A stretch of 64,000 nt of DNA, from NCBI GenBank assembly GCA_019925795.1, contig CM034310.1, positions 22,278,764 to 22,342,763 of the forward strand, read 5' to 3'. A model generated the notes under the pieces. The model ran no database searches. It had not been told where the DNA came from and saw nothing but the letters and a program-made list of their open reading frames with translations. Of this stretch, positions 21,180 to 34,800 are shown one piece after another. This DNA is from Dendrobium chrysotoxum (taxonomy: Eukaryota > Streptophyta > Magnoliopsida > Asparagales > Orchidaceae). Positions within the stretch are counted from its first letter, which is position 1. Every line of letters starts with the position of its first letter. Both the position numbers and the translations under genes were made by a program.

Positions 21180-22800
21180 CAACTTCCTGTAAAATGAGAA
21201 AATTTGATGACTATCTTGTATCACCACAGTATTCAGACTACTGTTCAAAGCAATGATTTCAATGACGAACTCCCCATTAAGACCTACTAAGAATAAGACT
21301 ACTGTGATAACCGTAAGAATTTTTCAAAAAATTGCATTTCTATCATGGTCTAGAATTTTCAAACAAATTCCTCAACCTATGAATTCTCTAAGGGACCCAA
21401 TTAATCCTAGTATGATCATCAATTGACACCCTTGAGGAACCCCACTCATCACAATGAATTAAAGAAAATAAATTTCAAGATTTCTAAGATTTTAGAGGAT
21501 GAGAAGCAAGATTTTTATCGAAGGACAAATTTCATACCTAAAAAAGATGAATGTTATAGCAAAACATATTTGGAAATAACCATTTTAAATACAAAAAAAC
21601 ACTAAGTTGGTCAAGTTTATGATGTGATAACATTGTTTCAAGAAAATAAAAAATGGAAGAAGACTCAAAATAGAACTTCTTTACTCATATTTGTCCCATC
21701 ATCAAATAAATAGTCCTTCGTGCTCATTAGCATCATCAATCATCTTCCTATAGGCTAGCTCCTGAAATTCACAATAGGAAGAATAGAAATTAACACGACA
21801 ATCATAATCAAGGGTTGTTTCCTAATAGATAAAAGGTTGCATGATAAATTTTGGGAAATGAAGAGTATTACAAAGAGTTACAGAAGGATAAAATTTGTAT
21901 TAAGTCCTGATAGCCAAGAATGACTCATTTACAACCTTAATTTATTTTTCTAATTATTAGGAGCATATGAAGAAAATCGATGTGAGCTATTATCTCATGA
22001 TCAATTGCTCTAGAATCAATGATTCATGAGTCTTGTGGTTCAATTTTTTATTAGAAAAAATAATTATACTAGCTTTTTGTGGAAAAGAACAAGGAGTGAG
22101 GGGGAATTATGGAGACTGAATGAGTTTTTAACTTTTAACAAGTATTATATGTATTCCTTTGGGAAAGGTGATGTTTCAAAGTTGATGGATTGCTCATGAG
22201 AATCTTCAGTAATGATCGTGTGCCATGGTTTTTCGCAATGATCACATCATTTTTTTTTTCTTTTTTCTCCCCTAACAGCTAATCCCTAATAGGAAAGAGT
22301 AAAAATTTCAGCCTCATAATACATCTTGGGTGTTATCTGGCTCGTCCTTAACATCTTTATATATTCTTTCTATCTAACCTCATGAAAAACTTCACAAATA
22401 GATAACAGATTTTTCAATTAATATTCTTCCCTTCAGTTCATCTAGGTTATGATTCATTCTGGCAAGAACATGCAAACACAATCATTCACCGTTCTTTTTT
22501 GAACCTTGCACAATCATTTGAATTATCCCATGCATCTTCATGGCATTGTTCCACAATGTCACCATCTCGTTGCAATACATGATAACTTCCCACTGTCCTT
22601 GTTTAGATCGACAAAACCTTGATTTTAATATTAAGATTTAATGGGAGCTTGCTTACTTTGAATAGGCTCGAGAATAGCATGCCAAACATCCCATTGTGGT
22701 TGGAAGGAAAATAGAAGTTTTCGCAATAATTTCCTCCATCAAATTTTGGAGCCAGGCCATCACTAAGGAGTTCTTTGATATCCATGTCATGAATGTTATA
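21180..22800 (-). pseudogene. Degenerate Ty1/copia fragment: gag, pre-integrase and integrase start
   Basis: On the minus strand, about 22785-22600 begins MDIKELLSDGLAPKFDGGNY, a copia gag start. Further on, LDELKGRILIEKSVIYL (about 22450) resembles the conserved gag block before the zinc knuckle. At about 21760, RKMIDDANEHEGLF matches the gag-pre-integrase motif. At about 21475-21390, FSLIHCDEWGSSRVSIDDHT and RINWV are integrase core residues. Stops and frameshifts are frequent. No LTRs or reverse transcriptase are seen, so it is truncated. Confidence 0.75.
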
Positions 22801-25160
22801 ACATTCATGATTGGTTTTTTTACCTCACACATTAGGTAACCTAAATTTCTCCTATCATCAATAGCTAATTTGACTGTTTGACATCACTCCAAATAATTTT
22901 ACGATTTAGTTTGTCAATGCATATTCAGAGAGTTGGAGAAATTGTGAGCATTGTTGACTACAGTAAGGTATTTTGGTCGTACATAGAATAGAAAAGAATT
23001 GTTGTTGTAAGATCTGATCATGTCACCCACATCATCAAGTTTTATTACAAAGGTGGTTGTCCTCTGATGCTCCATCTAATCTATGCTTGTCATGAACTAT
23101 TAGGCAACACAATAACGTTGTCGAGCCAAATCCTATGCTTTTATAATATATAAATTTGGAGATAAAATATATTTTTCTAGATTTATTATTAATCAAGAAG
23201 AAGAGTACAATATTTATATGATATTTGATATCCATATACAATTACATAAAAAAAGGTGTAGAATGAAATGTTCAAAAACTTGCAAAAGAAAACAAGATAC
23301 AAATTTCAAATTCAAATAAAGAAAATCTTCCAATTAATAGTGACAACCATTCATTCATTCCTTTCAAGAAAAATTGCTCCATGCAACAATGATCACTTTC
23401 CTTGCTGCTTCAAATCCAAGTAGTGCCCCCTTGGTCCCATTCATCATTTTCCTATTTTCCACAAGATGCACATTTGCTTTAAAAAGTTAAGAATGAAATT
23501 TTTTAACATCAAACGAGTTCCATGACACAGCATCAACTTAATGAATGGTTGAACTTCAATCAAATAAAAGCTTAGATTGGTCCAGCCTAGGTCAATCCTT
23601 ACCCTTCCTCACAAAAGTAAAGCAAGGTTAAAGATGAGGGAGAGAGCACAAGTAGCACTACTGCCCCCAACTATAAGGGGTGTGGATGCCCATCTACTAA
23701 CACATGTTAATATGTATCATCGTAACTAGCATGCCTCTATGTCTACAATTTGCTGAAAAGTTAAATTATTATGCATACACTGAACCATTTCACAAGCCAT
23801 CCATCTATAATTGTTCCTCTTGAAAAGAGCAACAATACCATAGAGATTCTCTCTTATTCTTTGTCAAATCTAATCAGAAGACAACAAATCTTCTCATAAT
23901 TATTCAATCCAATCAAATAACATTTTTTCCTTTTGGTCAATTTGCCACATCATTGCGCCACCATAGTATCCTTGAATTGTCAGTCAAAGGCATCATAGCC
24001 ACCGGCCATCTGTATGATGTCAAGGGTACGACTTGTCTCAAAAACTCCTACATGAACTTGATCTTTAGATAACTAAACATGGAAACATTTATTAAAGATT
24101 AGCGAGAACCTTTAAATTATTTAAATGAACAACTAACCCCACTAAAACTATAAATAAGCATTTTGGTTATTCATTTGGGGAGACTGATTGATTAAAAACT
24201 TGTAGGAGAGCTTTAAAAACTATAAGAAGTTTTGCTCAATGTCCAGAATCACTCCAAATTAATCAAAAACCTACATAAACAACTTTTATTGATTGACTTT
24301 AGTTTATCAATCAACATCTTCTACTTATTGACTTCCATTTATTAATTAGCATCTTGAATTGATCAACTTCGCATAAAAAAATAAAAATTTGAATAACGTC
24401 AGCTAACTTGTTTTCTTAATTCATTTGATATTTTATTCTAAAAACAGTGGCAAAAAGACGAAATATACAATGAACTTAAATATAGTACAAATTATTCAAA
24501 TAGGCAAGGTCTTAAGTGTTTCTTCCCCCACAATTTTTCATGAAAAATCATTCACTCATTACTATGAGTAGGGAACCTCCAAGTAATGGTGAAAAAGTCA
24601 TCAAATTACATCCTTTAGAAGCCTCTCCAACATGCAAATAAGGATACACCATATAAATAAGATAATATCATAGAGACTTATAAATTATCAAAAAAATTCA
24701 AATGTTATATGAATTTGAATGTTAAAAAATAAAAATAACCACAGATAGCCAAGTTGAGCAAGACAGAAATAAAACTGCTACAAAGGATATGTGGCTAAAC
24801 TGAGAAGGATGGAATGAGGGATGATTATATTAAGTAGAAGATGTGGATAACACCTATTAAATTTAAAGTAAAGATAAAAAAAAATTGATTATGTAGCATG
24901 CCAGCATGGTCAAATGAAGGTAAAATATTTAGAATGTAAATATATCCGTAAATAAAGGCAAAACCTAATGCATTATCAAATCATAACAATGAATATTGAA
25001 GATTTATAAGACTGCCCAATTACGTTGGATTAAAGACTCTTGAACAAATCAACCTAAATTTGAGTTTGAACATTTTGATTTGGTTGGAACCAAGCTTGTG
25101 TCAACATGAAAATGACAATTCAAATCAAGTTTAAAGTTGATTTCGACCAAGTCTATTATG

Positions 25161-25167
<7 letters not shown>
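22801..25167. other. No gene seen
   Basis: AT-rich DNA, with frames on either strand under 70 codons and no recognisable motif or repeat boundary. Confidence 0.45.

Positions 25168-25257
<90 letters not shown>
25168..25257. repeat. (AT)n microsatellite, about 90 bp
   Basis: A pure AT dinucleotide run of about 45 units, likely variable in length between individuals. Confidence 0.95.
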
Positions 25258-25259
<2 letters not shown>

Positions 25260-25289
25260 GTAACAACCATACAAATATCAATCCCCAAT

Positions 25290-25445
25290 CACATAGCGCA
25301 CATCATGGGGGCAATGCACCATTGCCCATGAATAGCATAAATAGCGCACATCACTTTAGCACCATGCATCGTGCCATGCAAATGGCACCACACCATGCCA
25401 TGTGCCTTGGCGCATGCCATTTGGCACTATTAAAATATATGCGAG
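25290..25445. repeat. Palindrome-rich GCGCA/TGGCAC repeat
   Basis: The stretch is dense in ATAGCGCACATCA, GCACCATGC and ATGCCATTTGGCAC, many self-complementary. Similar vocabulary occurs at 48520-48665 and 49385-49430. It is probably one arm of a DNA transposon, but boundaries and target duplication could not be fixed. Confidence 0.45.
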
Positions 25446-25605
25446 TAATTTTTAAATTCTAATAAATCATTGGGCATCATTCTATATTTATTTTATCTTA
25501 TGTATTTTCTATTTTTCTATAATAATTGCAACCAATTGCCCTGCTATACTCATATCATTTTCTAAATATTAAATTACAGTTTATGTACACTCACCTTCAT
25601 ATCAT

Positions 25606-25636
<31 letters not shown>
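25606..25636. repeat. Compound (AT)n(AC)n microsatellite
   Basis: A short AT run passes into about 12 AC units. Confidence 0.9.
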
Positions 25637-25719
25637 TCACCTACATATCTTTCTCGTACCTTTAAAAACAACTACCTTAACCTCCTCATGGATTGCTAAC
25701 CGGCTTGTTGTCCTTCCAT

Positions 25720-26191
25720 TAGAGGTGTCTATGAGTCAATTCGACTCCTGAGCAGCTCGGGCTCAACTCGATAAATGACTTGTGAGCCAAGCTTGATGAG
25801 CTAATGAACCAAGCTTGAGCCAGCTCTGACTCAACTATTTAGATCGTGAGTCAGCTCGTTTAAAAAATATTAGTATAAAATGCACTTAAAATAAATTAGC
25901 ATTCGAGATTTAAATAAAAGGTTGTTAAAAATATGTAAAACTTATCTTTCACTTCCTCATATTAAGTAATTTATTATTATTTTTTTTAATTTCTCGTTAT
26001 TTGTATCATTTTATTATAATAATTGCTTAAATCACAATCATTCTCTCTCTTTCATAATAAATAAGCTGGCTTGTGAGCCGACTCAAACTCATAGAATAAA
26101 GCTCGAGCTCAAGCACAAACTCAATTAATAAATCAAGCTCAAGCTCAAACTACAAGTTACTCAAGCTCAACTCGACTCTCTTACAACCCTA
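25720..26191. mobile_element. hAT-like non-autonomous element rich in AAGCTCGAG/CTCAAGCTC motifs
   Basis: A perfect 8-bp duplication CCTTCCAT lies at 25712-25719 and 26192-26199. Left end TAGAGGTGTCTATGAGTC, right end in reverse complement TAGGGTTGTAAGAGAGTC. Subterminal repeats of AGCTCAAGCTC and GTGAGCCAAGCTTG fill both arms, with an AT-rich centre. There is no transposase. The ends match the family at 51822-52408. Confidence 0.88.
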
Positions 26192-26199
26192 CCTTCCAT

Positions 26200-27032
26200 C
26201 ATGATAAATTCTTCACAGCCGAGTAAACTAGTGGACCTATTACTCACTCCATTGGATGCTCCATCATCTATGACCAAGCCTCTTTGGAACAAACAAATAA
26301 TGGCTACCGTGACCCTTGCTCAGCAATCACTCTCTCCACCTTCATTAACCAACCCAAAACCAAAAAACACACCCCTGACGATCGTCAATTTCTTTTCTCT
26401 CCACAATCAATATTCCTGCAACCTGGTTGACGTAATAATTCCTTTGACCTGAATTTCAAGACATGCAAATCCAACCTTAAGCAGCAAAGAAGAATCAACC
26501 AAAATGGGACTGAATTCAAATTCAAGTCATTGTTCACTGAGGCCTTTTTCTATACTCTTAGACAATGACAAATAAACACATCTCATACGGGAAATAGAAT
26601 ATTCAAGTAAAAATCCATTAACACGTTGTAGCAGAGCACAAATAAACTTATGAAATATAATCAAGCAATGAGACTAATTAAATTAAAGAGATAAATTGTT
26701 CTATTTTACAAGTGCAAAGCATGCTAACCACAGCATGAAGCCATGAACAATTATCATTTAATACTCATACAAGGAAAAGTTACACAGTACTACAGCTAAC
26801 CAAAATTGTAACAATATAACCAATATAGAGAAGGAGATGGGCGGGATACAAGAGATCAGAACATAAATTTGATTCCAGACTCGTACCAGTACAGAAAAAT
26901 TTTCTCCATTGCATGCAAATATGCAGAGTCATGGTGGATGAACAATGAAGCTTACCTCTTGCCTCCAAAATTTTTTGCCCAGAAATACCCACGAAATAGA
27001 CAGCTAAATACTTGAAAAATCAACTTCAATCC
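26200..27032. other. Intergenic DNA and presumed 3' UTR of NUP1
   Basis: No recognisable gene. The end nearest 27032 should carry the 3' UTR of the minus-strand NUP1 gene. I could not choose a poly(A) signal with confidence. An 83-codon plus-strand frame at 26201-26452 has no recognisable features. Confidence 0.45.
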
Positions 27033-28875
27033 CTACTTTCTCCGAAGTTTATCTCGTCTAACTTTCACAATTTTTCGTGAAGACTTGTCACCACCTCCAC
27101 TACCCAAAGAAAAGCTCCCTCCTGGTGCAAAATCCGGGTTAACACCTGCCTGAAATGGATTTGGATTTTGAAGGGTTTGAGTATTTTGTTGGCTGTTAAA
27201 TTGGAAGGGAGATGTTCCGCTAGAAGGTGCTGCAGCACCAAACACAAAATTTGTATATGGGGTGCTGTTAGGTTGCCCAAAAGTAACAGTAGGCACAGGA
27301 GCTGGGTTTGTGTCATCAGCCATGGTGTCCTCAACACTCATCTGGTCATTATTCTGTGATGCAGAACTAAAACCTCCAGATGCGCTTCTCATTTCAAAGA
27401 CAGGTGTGACTGTTGCAGCTGACACAGTGGCACTAGAAGCAAATGAAAAAGCAGGTCCTGATGAAGAACCAAAACCAAATGAGGAAACACCTGACGCAGT
27501 AGATTTAAGTCCAAATGAAAAGCCTGTTGATGGTGAAGAACCAAACTGAGAACTAGAGATGGAAGATGATGAACCCAGAGAACTGCTACCAAACAAACCC
27601 GAAGTAGCTGCTGATGGAAAAGTATTACCACCTTGACTAGAAGAACTAGCACTAGAAGAAAAGGAGAAACCAGAATTTAAAGTACCAGAGCCAGTTGTAA
27701 AGGTGAGCCCAGAACTTGAATTTGATGCACTGGCAACAGAGGAGAACAATGTGGAATTTGTACTGGATACACCAGTAACAGAAGAAAAGGAAAACCCTGA
27801 ACTTGAACTGGTAGAAGAAGCAGGGGAAAAAGGGAAACCAGAAGTTGAACCAAAAGGTTTTGCACTTTGGTTTGTAATGCCAAATGACACCTGCCCAAAT
27901 CCTGGCGAAGATGAACTATTCGACCCAAATACTGAAGCTGGTGAGGAACCAAATGCTGACAAGGAAGAGCTGGTCAACCCTAATGTGGCAGATGAAGAAG
28001 AACCCAGTTGAGTTGTTGAACTCTGAGAAAAGAGTGAATTACTACTACCAGATTGGGCTGGCTGAACACCAAAGATTGATTCCCCTATAGCACCAAAATT
28101 TGTGCTGGACTTCTCAGAGCTGCTATTAGCAGCAGCAACACCTGTGCTATTGGTCTGAACAGAAGCGCTAGCACCAAATAAACCACTACTGTTAGTTGAC
28201 AATGAAGGTGATGCAGCAAAAGCAGAGCCACTGCTAGATACCCCTGAGAAAATATAAGGCACTACTGATGTAGAATTTGTAGTCGTGCTCATGCTTGAAG
28301 AAGGCATTGCTTCGACAGAAGGAGTGCCTCCTGAGCCAGGAAAGGAGGATGACCCCATTAGAGAAGTATTACTGCTTCCTGTGCTTAAAAATGATGAGGC
28401 AACCAGTGTGGTGGGAGAATTAAATGATCTGAATGGTGATTTGTTAGAAACCTTTTCTTCTGCATCAACAGAGTTAGATTTATCTGATGATAGAGAAACT
28501 GAAACAGGTACAGCTGTTGAGTCAGCTCTAAAATTGAAAGTAATGGCAGAGGAAAATGCAGGTAAAGTGGATGAAAGTGGCGAACTGCTTGAACTGGCAG
28601 CTGCCAAATTACTGTTTGATGAGAGTAAACTCATTGGCGACCGAGGATTTGCATCTGGTGTAGAAGCTGCTAATAAAGATGGCAATGAAGATGAATGTAC
28701 TGAGCCATTACTCTGGGTTGAAGTGACTGATGCGCCAAAAGCACTGACTTTAGCACCACCCAATGCTGACATGCCAGACAAAGCACCTCTTCCAGGCGAT
28801 TTGTGCAGACTTTCTGCTTCATGCTTACCACCACTGAGAAGGCTTGACCTTTCCAACTGAATCTTTCCATCAGGA
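27033..28875 (-). CDS. NUP1: NUP1 exon 9 (FG-repeat domain and C-terminus)
   Basis: 1,843 nt to the TAG at 27033-27035; acceptor TTGTAG. About 613 residues, extremely Ser/Ala/Thr-rich with scattered Phe-Gly and FxFG motifs (SFGITNQSAKPFGS, GFSFGLKSTASG, PSGLFGSSS-like). This is the disordered, transport-receptor-binding part of the pore protein. The last 16 residues are strongly basic. Open frames on the opposite strand are reflections of its repetitive codons. Confidence 0.95.
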
Positions 28876-31800
28876 CTACAAACAGAAGAATAACAAAAAG
28901 ATTAAAAAATTCTGCAACAAGTTATACAGAAGAACTAAACTTACTGTGATTAGAATTTACATATTTTTTTCTTCAATTAAATAAACACATTTCTAAAAGT
29001 TAGTTTGGATTTTTCTTGCTACCCTTTTAATACTTAGTATGCTCCTAATTCCTGGTACAAATACAACAGTGCACAAACAGTGCACAAAAGGAACAGAGAA
29101 TATTTGGGGGTTAATCCTAGTTCTTGCAGTTAAAGAAAACCCAGTAGACATCTATTCACTCCAAATTTTTAGTTTTCATCTCAACTAAACAGAAACCAAA
29201 ATGCAAATGTATGGTTATCTCAGAGCATATGTTAAGATTTTCTAAAGGGTCAAATATCCAACGATTCTGAATTAATCAAGCCACATGCATACATGTAGTC
29301 TAGAAAATGATAAAAGGTCTACTGTTAACAGTTTCAAGAATTAGTGCTACCTAAGACTATACGTATCAAGTAAGATTCCAACATATGGTCCATTTACAGT
29401 ACCTACAGAATCAGCACAACCTTCAGAGCTAAAGAAAATCTTAACCAGACAGAAGATAAAAACAAAGAAACAAATTATAGTATGTTTTCTAGGCAAAATA
29501 AAAAGAAAAGAAAAGAACTTCCTTGAGAGGGCTGACCTTTGGTCTGGTTTAGATTCAATAAGGGATTCCTTAGCCACAGAACCAAACATAAATGGAGGAA
29601 CTACTGTGTGTTCGCTTCGACTCAGCAGTTTATCATGAGATTGGGAAGGCATAGTTGGAGTGAGAGATGGCGAAGAAAGACCACTGGAATTAGTTACAAC
29701 ATGAAATCTAAAACTGTTCTCTTTTTCAGAATTATGAGAAGCATCATAGGCATCCTTAATTTCTGTAAAGGGTATGGAACTGGAAACGCTCAAACTCTTT
29801 GATGAGGATGGCAATGGCACCTCCGGTGCTGACACGCCAGAAATAGAAGCTTCAGCTTCTGCAAATTTAGACTCTGTTTTAACCACATTCACGGTTGATT
29901 GAATAGAAACAACTACTGCTTCTTCTTCTTCATCAAGCTCAAGCAAATCCTTTAAACAACATGAACAGAAGATTAACCACAAGGTAAATAAGCATTGATC
30001 ATTCAAAACTTTAAAAAGAGAAACGTAACCATTACATCAAGAAAATGAAAAAAATCAACATATTTCAAACCTCCGGGGCTGTCATTTGGAAAGCTGGCTT
30101 CTTTTTTGAAACAACTGTAGCAGGAAAGGTATTGGGGATGTCTGCAGAACCAATACTGGGTCTGGCAACCATTGCAAATTTAACTCCTTGAACATCTAAC
30201 TTTGAAGGGCTATCTTCTTGTGCCTTGCCCAGCTTTTCTAATTGAGAACCACCATGTTTTTGTGGATCCTTTGCATTTCTTAAATCTGGAGTACCAACTA
30301 TATCCATACTTAAAAATTTGGAGTTATCAACATTCTCCATGCTTCTAAGCGCCCGTCCATTTAGCATATCATTGGTTAGCTTTGAAGGTGATTCATCCAT
30401 GCCCATAGGTTTCATAATAGACTTCTTTTGTGGTGGTGTAAATTTATCAAGTTGTTCCAATATTTTTCGACTTGTCGCAATTGATTGCCCTGGAACCGGA
30501 GGAACATTATAAGAAAATATTTTATCATTCCTATTTTCATCAATTTGTAAACCTGAGCTGCCATGCTTTAGTTCATTCAGTGAAGAAGGCTGATGAGATG
30601 AAGTAGGATCCATCAAATCCTCTTTATCATGTTGGAGTAAAGGAAAGCCTCTGGAACTACTTGGAGACACAAACCGTGCATTAGCTGCAGAAATTAGACC
30701 AGATTTCTGACGAATCCTACGAATAGGGCCAAAAGATCCATACTCACTATCTAAAATTGAACTACCCCGTTTCAAGGCCTGCTCAAACACATGAAACATA
30801 AATCCAACGGATGGTCATGAATATATGTACCAAATCAATACTCTCAAGAATCATGCTAAGAAAGATAACTAAATCATACTGTCAAAAAACAAGCATAATC
30901 TGCAACTACATAGCTACAGAAAATTAGTAAAAAGTCTAATTGCATTTGAACATGTAAGTTGGGCTTAGAGATGCAATAATCACACCTCACACACAAGCAT
31001 GCACATGCACGTATATATGCATATCTAGGCATACATATAAACACATGAACTGGAAATATGACATTAGACTAAGATTTCATTTTAAATGGAAGTCTAATTA
31101 TGTGCCACATAGCAGCACACTTTTTGCATTTTGAGAAGAAATCCATACTGGAACATGAGGCCTATATTAAAGAGCAAAAAAGAGATAACAAAAAAACCCT
31201 TTCACCAGATGTAATGTCACTCATGTAATTATAGCAAGCCACTAACCAGGAAGAAGATCAGATTCCAAAGAATCTCAAAAGCTAAGGGCACAAAGATTCC
31301 ACCAATCAAACACAATTGAAAATAGGATTGGTAACAATCACATATAAAGCCAATTTGACCCCAACTTAAGAACATTGTGCAGCTGTCATATGATCAGCGG
31401 TTCTTAACTGATTTTGTGGGAGAGGCTGCAGGTTAGTTAATTGCTTTCATTGTGTAAATGCAGGTACACGAATTTAGAAATGAGACTCCGAGACTGAGGG
31501 GTGAAGGGGAAAACTCTAAAGCTTTTTAACAAGATTGATATGACACAAAACTAATTAAAGAACAAGTAGAAAAAATGATCAAAACGTCAGTTTCCACAAG
31601 AACAATTTTACTGACCAAATCAAATAGGTGCAAAGAGGGAAGAATAATTAAATGCCTGCAGCAGATACAAATGGATGGTCACCAACTCACATTTGTTTGC
31701 TAACACAATATGACTATGATAAGGACTGTCCCAAATGCAACCAGCTTCCCCTCTAAAACTAGTGTGCAACCTGCTTTTATAGGAATTTAAATGAAAGGGC

Positions 31801-34800
31801 AAACCATCTTTGCTTTTGTCCGAATACCATGCAATCATCAAGCCATGCTAAGAACAATGAAATTCAATTAACAAGAACAAGAGTGACGAAAGAAAGGTAG
31901 GCACTACCTGTCTGCCATCAGATTTTGAAGTGCTTCCTGGGGTCCCCTGAGAAGAAGCAGGAGCATCACTAAGAGTTGTATATTTACTCTCCTAGGATAA
32001 AAAAAACAATGGAATATGCAAGTTAACACAAAAAATCATGAAAAATATGCATTACAATCAAAGCTTGACTACAACGAAAAAAAAAAAAAAGTGTAGAAGT
32101 TTAAAAACAGACCATCACATTTATTGCCGGATCGACCTTGAAATAAGGAGAGCGGGACATTTTATACATAGCAGATCTTCCACGAGGTTTTGGAGTAGGA
32201 TAACCTGCACCTGAAAGTTCATGGGGTTCCGAAAAGCGCAAAACAGATCTGGGTATAACTGGCAGGCCATGTGGTTTTGTCGCAGAAGGCCCAGAAAAAG
32301 GTGAACTTTTATTTTCCCGAAATCCATGGCTCAGCAAACCAATAGCTGAAGAGGATGCTTTTGGGAGTCTAGAACTCATGTATGCTTTAGCAATTTCTGC
32401 AGGAGAAGCAGCCACAGCCTGAGGAATCTGCAATTCACGAACAAAAATGTACCGCATCAATTAAAGAAGGATGCACGCGCAATTACTTGTATCTAATAAC
32501 TCATTCTATCTAAAAGGTTGCTCAAAATCCTAAGGACGAAAGTAAATTTTCTACAAGACCACTCAAAGAGGTAGAGTTACAAATTCGAACAAAGAAATAT
32601 AAAAAAGAAATGCAGAAAAACAAAATAAAAAACAAATAATTTTGATAATCCTCCTTATTGCCTGTGAACTTAACTTCATATAAAGAGCAATAGAAGAATA
32701 TTTGGAGGATTAAAATCAGAATTGTTGATATGCATTTATGTATGCAGGTAATAATGTTGTTCACAAAAACAAACCAGTCCCAATTCCTTGTTACAATTAC
32801 CACAGCATTAAAGAATATCAGCTTAATAAAAGAACATGGGCAACTTATATGAGTATGCAATGCAAATAAGCATGGGAACTTGATGACAAAAATAATTGGT
32901 GCCAACTAAAAAAACAATTCCAATTATAAAAAACAATATGTTTTTAACCTCTCAAATCACCTGTCAAACCCACTATTTAAAAGTTTGTGCAACTAACTTG
33001 CTACACACATCTAACAGCATTAATTACAAACCCAACTCGGCATAGCTCATCATGCAACAAAAATCTGAAATGCATTCACAAAAGGCAAAAAGAAACCATC
33101 AACCCATAAACTTAAAAAGTTCAAGGTGCGTAGCGTTTTACTTAGACAGTGAAAGGAATGGATAGTCATACTTCACTGTTTTCATAATATAGCATATGAA
33201 TCCATAGAAGAAGTAGATGGATCAGGTAATAACCAGCAAACACAAATAAGATGCATATCTACACTTCTCAATACACACTGGAGTGCACAAATGCATACAA
33301 AGGCCTAAACGCATAACCCCCATACTCATTTCAGCATGTACAAATTTCATCTGTACACAGAAACCAGAGTGCATGCAAAATCTGGGAACATCAACACCCA
33401 GTCACCATGTGTACAGCAATAAATGAAAATATAAATGAAAAAAGGAAAGAAACGGGAAATAAATGCAATCATTCAAGCATTTGCATCCTCGCTCAGGGAT
33501 ATTAATCAATAAGGCATGTTACAATATATGTTGAATGAAACCTAATTATTCCAAGAAATAGATGCTGCCCCATTAAAGAATGGAGTATTAAGGTCATGAT
33601 GCCTTGAAATTTGAGAAAAAGGATTGCTTGATTTATGATGGATAAAGAATTAGTATTTCTCGATCACCAAAAAAATGCCGCAATCATGAGCATAATTGCA
33701 ACAAAAGGCAAGCATCTTACATTTAAAGGACTCTCTGATACTGATAAATTTCTATTAAAGCTGGAATTTCCGACACCAATTCTATTGTCCGAAACAAGGA
33801 CTTTCTCGTTATAATTTTCTGATTCTTGTCCGGTTGGCTCAATAGCTCTTGAACATATTAATCCTGTCAGATAATCAACCTGAGCCCTGTTGAAAAAGCA
33901 GCTTTCAAAGGATGATTTAAGATGAAATAAAAGGCAAATACAGTAGAAGAAATGTAAATTTCAAACATGCACATAAATAATTGCAACAGGGTCTAAAGCA
34001 GTCTGACTTTAAAATGCATACTTGTTAAGAGTTCCATTATTTCATAGACAACAAAAATAAAGTACCTGAATAGCTATATGTTTTAACTTCCCAAGAAAAA
34101 AGAAAGGAAACTAATTGGGAGAACTTTAGTACAGTAATAAATTTGGAAGAAAATTTAAGAAACTAGGAAAACAAAAAAAACTAGAAAGATACTCAAATAG
34201 CTAGCAAAACAGACTAAAAATTACTGGTTTTCAATTAGATTGAGTATTATGAAACATAATATCTAAGTAGGTTCACAGAAGACTTAGCAACACATACCTC
34301 GTATATTTATTTTGCTTCAGTAGTTGCTCAATCTCAGAAATTTCATGAGTCTCAAGATTCTTTGTTGGGTTGTGACCATCAACTGCTTCTTGGATCTGGG
34401 ATTCACTCGGAGGCTGCACCATGAAAGTTTGGTGGCAAATAAGGAATTCTAAAGAGATGAGAATTTTCTCTCAAAAAATTACATTCAATTGTAAAATTGA
34501 ATGGGAAAATTTCCAAAAGAGTCCACCACTATTTGTATCCCAATTTCTTCGATTTAATTCATCAATTATACAAAATTGATCTCAAATAATCCCTCCAAAA
34601 CTAAACTAAGATCCATTTTGTATCCCAATTCCCATCTATTTCTATCCAAGAAAGTACTTGAGATCAATTATATATAATCGATAGACTAAACTGGAGAAAT
34701 GTGATACTCTAGGATTATTAATTTTTGCCAGGACAATGCCAGAGCATGGCATAAATTTAATTGAACTCAAATCAAGGTTCATAATTCATGATTGGCTTTC

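Larger units (their letters stand above)
28876..34297 (-). other. NUP1 introns 3-8
   Basis: The introns between exons 3 and 9 are ordinary in size: 411, 1,293, 121, 1,129, 121 and 661 bp (introns 3 to 8). I found no transposon ends or extra exons inside them. The frame at 32522-32905 lies in intron 4 and is not coding. Confidence 0.75.

Noticed and set aside
25049..25288. A 79-codon frame with a long Tyr-Ile repeat
   Set aside because: It is the translation of the (AT)n microsatellite, not a gene.
26201..26452. 83-codon plus-strand frame near the NUP1 3' end
   Set aside because: It starts directly at the target duplication of a transposon, is short, and shows no recognisable domain.
27168..28860. 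Plus-strand frames opposite the FG-repeat exon
   Set aside because: They mirror the repetitive Ser/Ala/Gly codons of the real minus-strand exon and match no known protein.
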